Source: Niallia circulans NBRC 13626 (GTDB taxonomy: Bacteria; Bacillota; Bacilli; Bacillales; Cytobacillaceae). Taken from it: a stretch of DNA of 64,000 bases. The notes beneath the pieces were generated by a model that had not been told where the DNA came from, did not search any database, and was given only the letters and a program-made list of their open reading frames with translations. The position numbers and the translations under genes are program-made. The DNA lies in NCBI RefSeq assembly GCF_001591585.1, contig NZ_BCVE01000001.1, forward strand, positions 404,773 to 468,772, read 5' to 3'. This document shows, piece after piece, positions 59,254-64,000 of this stretch. The stretch's first letter is position 1, and each line of letters begins with the position of its first letter.

Positions 59254-60225
59254 TCATTTATTTTTTTCTTGTATGGCTTTTGCGATCTGCACACCATGAA
59301 ATCTACCATTTTCAATAAAGATTTCATTCGCATTATTTCCAGCAGCAATTACCCCAGCAATAAATATTCCTTCCACATTTGTTTCCATGGTTTCCGAATC
59401 AAATACAGGTCTTCCTGTTTCTTTCTCAATTTCTATCCCCATTTTTTTCAAAAATGCATGATCAGGATGATATCCGGTCATTGCAAAAACAAAGTCATTT
59501 TTTATTTCATGAAGATTTCCATTTACTTCATACAGAAGAGATCCCTCTTTTATTTCGACAACATTTGCCTGAAATTCCATTTTAATTATTCCTTTGCGGA
59601 CTAAAGACTCGAATTCAGGTAAAATCCACGGTTTGATACTAGTGGAATATTCGTTCCCTCTATACAAAACGGTTACCCTTGCACCAGCTTTGACTAGCTC
59701 AATCGCAGCATCCACACTTGAATTTTTCCCGCCAATTACCGCTACATCATGATTGAAATAAGGGTGTGCCTCTTTAAAATAATGCATTACTTTATCCATG
59801 TCTTCGCCTGGAACGTTCATATAATTGGGATTATCGTAATAACCAGTAGCAACAATAACGTAAGGAGCGATATACTCCTCTTTTTTTGTTTTTACAAGAA
59901 ACTCCTGTCCCTCTGTTCTATTGACGTCTAATACTTCTTCATACGCATGGATACGAAGATCTTTTCTTTTTACCACTTCGCGATAATAAACTAATGCTTG
60001 ATTCCGATTGGGCTTATATTGTTCTGTTAAAAAGGCGACATCCCCAATCTCCAGTTTTTCACTTGTACTGAAAAAGGTTTGATGAGTTGGATAACCATGT
60101 ATGGCATTTACAACATTCCCTTTTTCAATGATTAACGGATTTATATTTATTGCCTTTAAGGCGATCCCTGCTGCTAAACCACAGGGACCAGCACCAATTA
60201 TAATTGCTTCTTCTCGTTTCAACAT
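59254..60225 (-). CDS. ypdA: bacillithiol disulfide reductase YpdA (Bdr)
   Basis: A 323-aa FAD/NADPH flavoprotein. It has IIIGAGPCGLAAG (8-20), the second Rossmann loop VIGGKNSSVDAAIEL and ATGYYDNP. In Staphylococcus and Bacillus it reduces oxidised bacillithiol, so it completes the pathway begun by bshA/bshB1 in this window. ATG 60225 follows GGAG by five bases; ATG 60240 is also possible. Confidence 0.93.
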   Translation of the reverse strand: MLKREEAIIIGAGPCGLAAGIALKAININPLIIEKGNVVNAIHGYPTHQTFFSTSEKLEIGDVAFLTEQYKPNRNQALVYYREVVKRKDLRIHAYEEVLDVNRTEGQEFLVKTKKEEYIAPYVIVATGYYDNPNYMNVPGEDMDKVMHYFKEAHPYFNHDVAVIGGKNSSVDAAIELVKAGARVTVLYRGNEYSTSIKPWILPEFESLVRKGIIKMEFQANVVEIKEGSLLYEVNGNLHEIKNDFVFAMTGYHPDHAFLKKMGIEIEKETGRPVFDSETMETNVEGIFIAGVIAAGNNANEIFIENGRFHGVQIAKAIQEKNK

Positions 60226-60354
60226 AGTCACTCCTAACATTTTACAAAAAGGTTAGCCTCTTCTAACAAAATCCTTTCTTTTCTATTATGCATTTATTTT
60301 AGCTAATAGATGATTCATAACAGAAAAGGCGTACCTCTAAAAAGGTCCAATATA

Positions 60355-60388
60355 AAAAATCCCCTACCTATAAGGATAGGAGATTTTT
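60355..60388 (-). terminator. terminator after gudB
   Basis: AAAATCTCCTA/TAGGGGATTTT pairs (one mismatch) around a 10-base loop on the minus strand and is followed by T-rich sequence, about 30 bp past the gudB stop. Confidence 0.78.
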
Positions 60389-60416
60389 GTAAATTCAGCA
60401 ATAGATTTAATCAAAT

Positions 60417-61694
60417 TTATATCCAACCGCGGAATCTAGATGCTTCCGCCATTTTTCTAACCCCCACCATATATGCTGCCAACCTCATATCAACTCGACG
60501 TATTTCGGCAGTATCATAGATGTTTTTAAAGGACTTACTCATTACTTTTTCCAGTCTTTCTTCCACTTCTTCCTCTGTCCAATAATACCCTTGATTATTT
60601 TGTACCCACTCAAAATAAGAAACAGTTACTCCTCCAGCTGAAGCTAAAACATCCGGAACTAATAAAATTCCTCTTTCTGTTAAAATGCGAGTAGCTTCTA
60701 ATGTAGTTGGTCCGTTCGCTGCTTCCACCACAATACTTGCTTTAATATTATCTGCATTATGTTCTGTGATTTGATTTTCTATCGCAGCAGGCACTAAAAT
60801 ATCGCACTCCAACTCCAATAGTTCTTTATTTGAGATGGTATTATTAAATAAGTTTGTAACAGTGCCAAAACTATCTCGTCTATCTAGTAAGTAGTCAATA
60901 TCTAATCCTTCTGGATCATGTAAAGCACCATACGCATCCGAAATACCAATGACCTTCGCTCCAGCATCATGCATAAATTTAGCCAAAAAGCTGCCCGCAT
61001 TCCCAAAACCTTGGACGACGACACGTGCTCCTTCTATCTCTATGCCTCTTCTTTTTGCTGCTTCGCGTATACAGATAGTAACACCTTTAGCCGTAGCAGT
61101 TTCTCTTCCTTGTGAACCACCTAATACAAGTGGTTTGCCTGTGATAAATCCAGGGGAGTTAAATTCATCAATTCGGCTATACTCGTCCATCATCCATGCC
61201 ATAATCTGTGAATTTGTAAAAACATCTGGAGCTGGAATATCTTTAGTTGGTCCAACAATTTGGCTGATTGCTCGTACATAGCCCCGGCTTAATCTTTCCA
61301 ATTCACGAAAAGACATATCACGTGGATCACAGATAATGCCTCCTTTTCCGCCACCATAAGGAAGATCAACGATTCCACATTTTAAACTCATCCAAATAGA
61401 GAGTGCTTTCACTTCTGTTTCCGTAACATTAGGATGAAAACGAATTCCCCCTTTTGTTGGTCCCACGGCATCATTATGTTGAGCGCGGTAGCCTGTGAAG
61501 ATTTTTACAGTCCCATCATCCATTCGCACTGGTATTTTGACTGTCATCATTCGAATCGGCTCTTTTAATAATTCATAAACTTCATCTGAATATCCAAGTT
61601 TATTCAAAGCTTTATGAATTACTGTTTGTGTTGATTTCAAAACATCGTGTTGCTCTTCTACATGATTCTTCTCATTAGATTTGTTGGCTACCAT
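60417..61694 (-). CDS. gudB: NAD-specific glutamate dehydrogenase (GudB type)
   Basis: A 425-aa catabolic glutamate dehydrogenase. GPTKGGIRFHP, the Lys-bearing PYGGGKGGI and the nucleotide loop QGFGNAGS are intact. It is very close to B. subtilis GudB, but the EVKALSIWM region carries a single VKA unit, whereas the cryptic allele of strain 168 has it twice. The gene should thus encode an active enzyme. AGGAGGATT precedes the ATG. Between mecB and ypdA, as in Bacillus. Confidence 0.95.
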   Translation of the reverse strand: MVANKSNEKNHVEEQHDVLKSTQTVIHKALNKLGYSDEVYELLKEPIRMMTVKIPVRMDDGTVKIFTGYRAQHNDAVGPTKGGIRFHPNVTETEVKALSIWMSLKCGIVDLPYGGGKGGIICDPRDMSFRELERLSRGYVRAISQIVGPTKDIPAPDVFTNSQIMAWMMDEYSRIDEFNSPGFITGKPLVLGGSQGRETATAKGVTICIREAAKRRGIEIEGARVVVQGFGNAGSFLAKFMHDAGAKVIGISDAYGALHDPEGLDIDYLLDRRDSFGTVTNLFNNTISNKELLELECDILVPAAIENQITEHNADNIKASIVVEAANGPTTLEATRILTERGILLVPDVLASAGGVTVSYFEWVQNNQGYYWTEEEVEERLEKVMSKSFKNIYDTAEIRRVDMRLAAYMVGVRKMAEASRFRGWI

Positions 61695-61816
61695 TAATAA
61701 ATCCTCCTAAAAAACTACTTGTAGTTATCCACTGCAGTTCTTCTTTATAAGAATAATTATTTAGCTTCAATAGAATGCAAAACATAAATACAAAATTAGT
61801 TGCTAATTCAAAGCAT

Positions 61817-61844
61817 AGTATACACTTTTACTTACATTATGCAA
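61817..61844 (-). promoter_or_regulatory. sigma-A promoter for gudB
   Basis: TTGCAT and TATACT are separated by 16 bases on the minus strand, about 120 bp upstream of the gudB start. Confidence 0.5.
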
Positions 61845-62181
61845 GATCATTTATTTACTTATTTAGATTTAAACGAATCCCTTCCTTCAGAAGGCTTTCA
61901 TTCCATAATATATTCTTTTTTTACTGTGATAAACTGTTTTTTCCTCATTGCTAGTATCAGTATATTCAATTAAACGATTCTTTGTCCTACCTCACCCTCA
62001 TTTAATTATCATTATTTCCTTTTCTTCTACACTTTCCCATACAGCTTTTCCCTGAGGCTAAACAAAAATTTAGTGGTAAAATACTATTATGTATCTTCCC
62101 CATTTCATTTTAACACTTTCAACAAGTTTTACCAATCATCAACTTAGAAATTTTTATGTACAAAATCCCCTTTAAACACAC

Positions 62182-62275
62182 AAAAAAAGATAGATAATTC
62201 CAAACTCCGTCGAAGTTCCTATATCCCCGTTATCTGAGATTAACTTCAAAAATTGGAATTGTTCTATCTTAAAAA
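62182..62275 (-). terminator. terminator after mecB, with a structured long loop
   Basis: AAGATAGA and AATTCCAA pair with TTGGAATT and TCTATCTT across about 45 bases, which contain an inner GAAGTT/AACTTC pair. Seven T follow on the minus strand. It starts about 10 bp past the mecB stop. Confidence 0.7.
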
Positions 62276-62282
62276 TAGCTGG

Positions 62283-62864
62283 TTAAAAAAAATGCACTAA
62301 TGTTTCAATAGCATTATCTTTTTTGATGACATTCCCATATTCTTCAATTATATATATACTCTTTAAACTCGCTTCTCCAAATTCACTTAGAATAGCAATA
62401 ATTTGTTCTTCTTTAAATGAAGAAATATCGACAAAGCATAAATAATACCTTTCATTTAAATTATATAAAGAACCACCCTTAAAATTGTTTTGCTCTAACT
62501 GTTTTACCGCATCTATTACATATTCTATATCTGTAAACTCATATAATATATCCACTGTTTCTTCTACCGTTACTTGCATCTCTAAAAAGCCCTCTGATAA
62601 TAATTCTTCCGTATCCAATTCAGTTTCAGTTATTGTTAAGATCATTACCATTCCTTGGGCTTTCATGGAAAATATCTCAACAGCTACCGATCCGTGTATC
62701 TCCATATCAAATATGTCATTTGCTTCTTCTAACATTTCATGAAAAAAATACTGCCACTTTATCGAGTCTTTCCATATATCTTCCTTGGTCAATCCACGTT
62801 CATACAAATCATCTGTGGTCAGATGGATTTTAATTCTGTTACTATTCAATCTCTCCAAACGCAT
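62283..62864 (-). CDS. mecB: adapter protein MecB (MecA paralog, YpbH)
   Basis: A 193-aa MecA-family adapter that delivers substrates to the ClpC-ClpP protease. The N-terminal domain begins MRLERLNSNRIKIHLTTDDL and is followed by an acidic linker (about 85-105) and the ClpC-binding domain. It lacks the longer MecA layout (about 218 aa) and sits between gudB and ypbG as ypbH does, so it is assigned to MecB. AGGAGG precedes the ATG. Confidence 0.9.
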   Translation of the reverse strand: MRLERLNSNRIKIHLTTDDLYERGLTKEDIWKDSIKWQYFFHEMLEEANDIFDMEIHGSVAVEIFSMKAQGMVMILTITETELDTEELLSEGFLEMQVTVEETVDILYEFTDIEYVIDAVKQLEQNNFKGGSLYNLNERYYLCFVDISSFKEEQIIAILSEFGEASLKSIYIIEEYGNVIKKDNAIETLVHFF

Positions 62865-63021
62865 GACTACGCCTCCTGCCTGCTCCTTGAAAAAACTCTT
62901 AATTTAGTTTATGAATGAAAGCAGGAATCGGTGAGTAATATTACAAAGTGGAGGATGATATATATAAGAGCCAACCGATTCAAAAAAGAAATATTGGTCA
63001 AATCGTAATAATGCTTTAAAT

Positions 63022-63810
63022 TTAATTGTCCATTTGTTTATGTTGAATCTTGATAATATGAGTTTCTGGATGTGCGCCGAGCCTTAATGGAATACTTGTC
63101 GTGCCATATCCATTACTGACAAATATAGTAGTATTTCCAACCACTTTCGTTCCTCCTAATTCGTATGGACCAAATCCCAAAATTCGAATTTGGCCACCAT
63201 GGGTATGACCACTTAACACTAAGGAAATCTGTTCCTTCTCTTCCATCTTTTCCACTATTTTCGGATTGTGACTGACTAATATTTTAAAATCACTATTCCC
63301 CACTTGCTCTAACGCTTTTTCTAAATCATCATATTCTAATGAATAATCTTCAATACCGAGCAAGGACCAGCTTTCCCCATCTGCAGATTGAAAAGTTATT
63401 GCTTTATTATTCAATAAAATAATATCTTCATCTAGTAATAAAGTCTCCAAAACATCTCGGTCTATCTCGTAGTCATTATTTCCCCAGACAAAATAAACAG
63501 GACCGATTTTTTTTAACTTCCGCAAATTTTCGCGTGTCTTCTCTAACTTAACTCCCTTCTCTAAAAGATCTCCGCCTATAATGACTATCTCAGCTACATC
63601 CACCGCCTCATTAATAACGGAATCATCAATTGATCTTCTATGGATATCTGAAATAAAGAAAAGGGTGATTTCACGGAAGGAAGCAGGGAAATTTGGAAAA
63701 TAAAACATCTCATATTTAACATGATTTTCATTTGCAATTTTTCTCATATGTAAAATTAAAGCAATCCCTGCCAAAACAAGTAAAACAAATCCAACTAGTA
63801 CATATATCAT
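63022..63810 (-). CDS. ypbG: membrane-anchored metallophosphoesterase YpbG
   Basis: A 262-aa calcineurin-like phosphoesterase with one N-terminal membrane helix (about 3-20). The five metal motifs are FISDIH, GGDLLEKG, WGNNDYE, VSHNP and SGHTHGGQ. The size and place next to mecB fit B. subtilis YpbG. The substrate is unknown; relatives hydrolyse UDP-sugars, lipids or phosphodiesters. GGGGGAC precedes the ATG. Confidence 0.93.
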   Translation of the reverse strand: MIYVLVGFVLLVLAGIALILHMRKIANENHVKYEMFYFPNFPASFREITLFFISDIHRRSIDDSVINEAVDVAEIVIIGGDLLEKGVKLEKTRENLRKLKKIGPVYFVWGNNDYEIDRDVLETLLLDEDIILLNNKAITFQSADGESWSLLGIEDYSLEYDDLEKALEQVGNSDFKILVSHNPKIVEKMEEKEQISLVLSGHTHGGQIRILGFGPYELGGTKVVGNTTIFVSNGYGTTSIPLRLGAHPETHIIKIQHKQMDN

Positions 63811-64000
63811 AAAGTCCCCCTAACTTCCCCATCTTACAAAGGATGATGTTTATATTTTAATACACCTCTTACACTTAATACCATTTTTAAGAAAATTTTT
63901 CTCTATTCACTCCCCATCTATATAGCTCCTAATGATAAGTAATTTACTCAAGAATTTCTGCTTCTCTTTTTCCTTCCCTTCAGCTATTCATACTTAAACC

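Larger units (their letters stand above)
61695..62282. other. gudB upstream region and mecB terminator (no gene)
   Basis: This 588-bp AT-rich spacer holds a sigma-A-like promoter for gudB (61817-61844) and the structured mecB terminator (62182-62275). The 62-kb-proximal stretch between 61850 and 62180 shows nothing I can name; regulator sites for CcpA, CodY or RocR were not recognised. Confidence 0.55.

Overview
The window looks like chromosome from a low-G+C, endospore-forming Bacillaceae bacterium, a Bacillus sensu lato or close genus; the species cannot be named from the sequence alone. The evidence is gene order that follows the Bacillus subtilis ypb-ypp segment almost gene for gene, sporulation and germination genes (spoIVA, sleB-ypeB, ypjB, the YIEGIA/SeaA operon), bacillithiol genes (bshA, bshB1, ypdA) and AGGAGG-type ribosome binding sites with frequent TTG and GTG starts. 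Nearly all genes are on the minus strand. The comparison with B. subtilis is from memory of its gene order.

Layout, left to right. 1-4.0 kb: a truncated alpha/beta hydrolase, an Hsp20 protein, a YpzG-like small protein and yppG, yppE, an 84-aa protein and yppC. 4.0-7.4 kb (plus strand): recU-ponA. 7.6-13.3 kb: ypoC, nth, dnaD, asnS, aspB, ypmB. 13.5-24.5 kb: dinG, panDCB, birA, cca, bshA, bshB1, mgsA, dapB, ypjD. 24.7-30.6 kb: ypjC (plus strand), then a non-syntenic insertion (serine hydrolase, Fsr-type MFS transporter, YugP-type metallopeptidase), then ypjB and ypjA. 30.7-39.9 kb: ypiB, ypiA, an unrecognised 299-aa protein, and the aromatic pathway run aroA, tyrA, hisC, aroH, aroB, aroC. 40-45 kb: cheR, ndk, hepT, menG, hepS, hbs. 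45.5-53.6 kb: spoIVA, gpsA, der, the YIEGIA operon, ypzI, ypfD. 53.8-64 kb: cmk, ypfB, motI, ypeB, sleB, prsW, ypdA, gudB, mecB, ypbG.

Functional themes: cell-wall synthesis with Holliday-junction resolution (ponA/recU), pantothenate and biotin regulation, bacillithiol synthesis plus its reductase, chorismate and tyrosine/histidine branches, menaquinone side-chain supply, spore coat and cortex germination, and GTPase/S1 ribosome factors.

The most informative departures from B. subtilis are absences. trpEDCFBA is missing between hisC and aroH, and mtrA-mtrB (the TRAP regulator of trp) is missing between hbs and hepS, which suggests linked loss or relocation of tryptophan synthesis and its control. 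qcrABC-ypiF is also missing between ypjA and ypiB. Other points are two intergenic repeats of one family, three terminators that share a GGTTGG stem, a DinG without iron-sulfur cysteines, a GudB without the inactivating duplication, and several structured leaders. I found no CRISPR array, prophage, transposase, tRNA or rRNA, and nothing that is clearly a new multi-gene system. The best unexplained gene is the 299-aa protein at 32683-33582.
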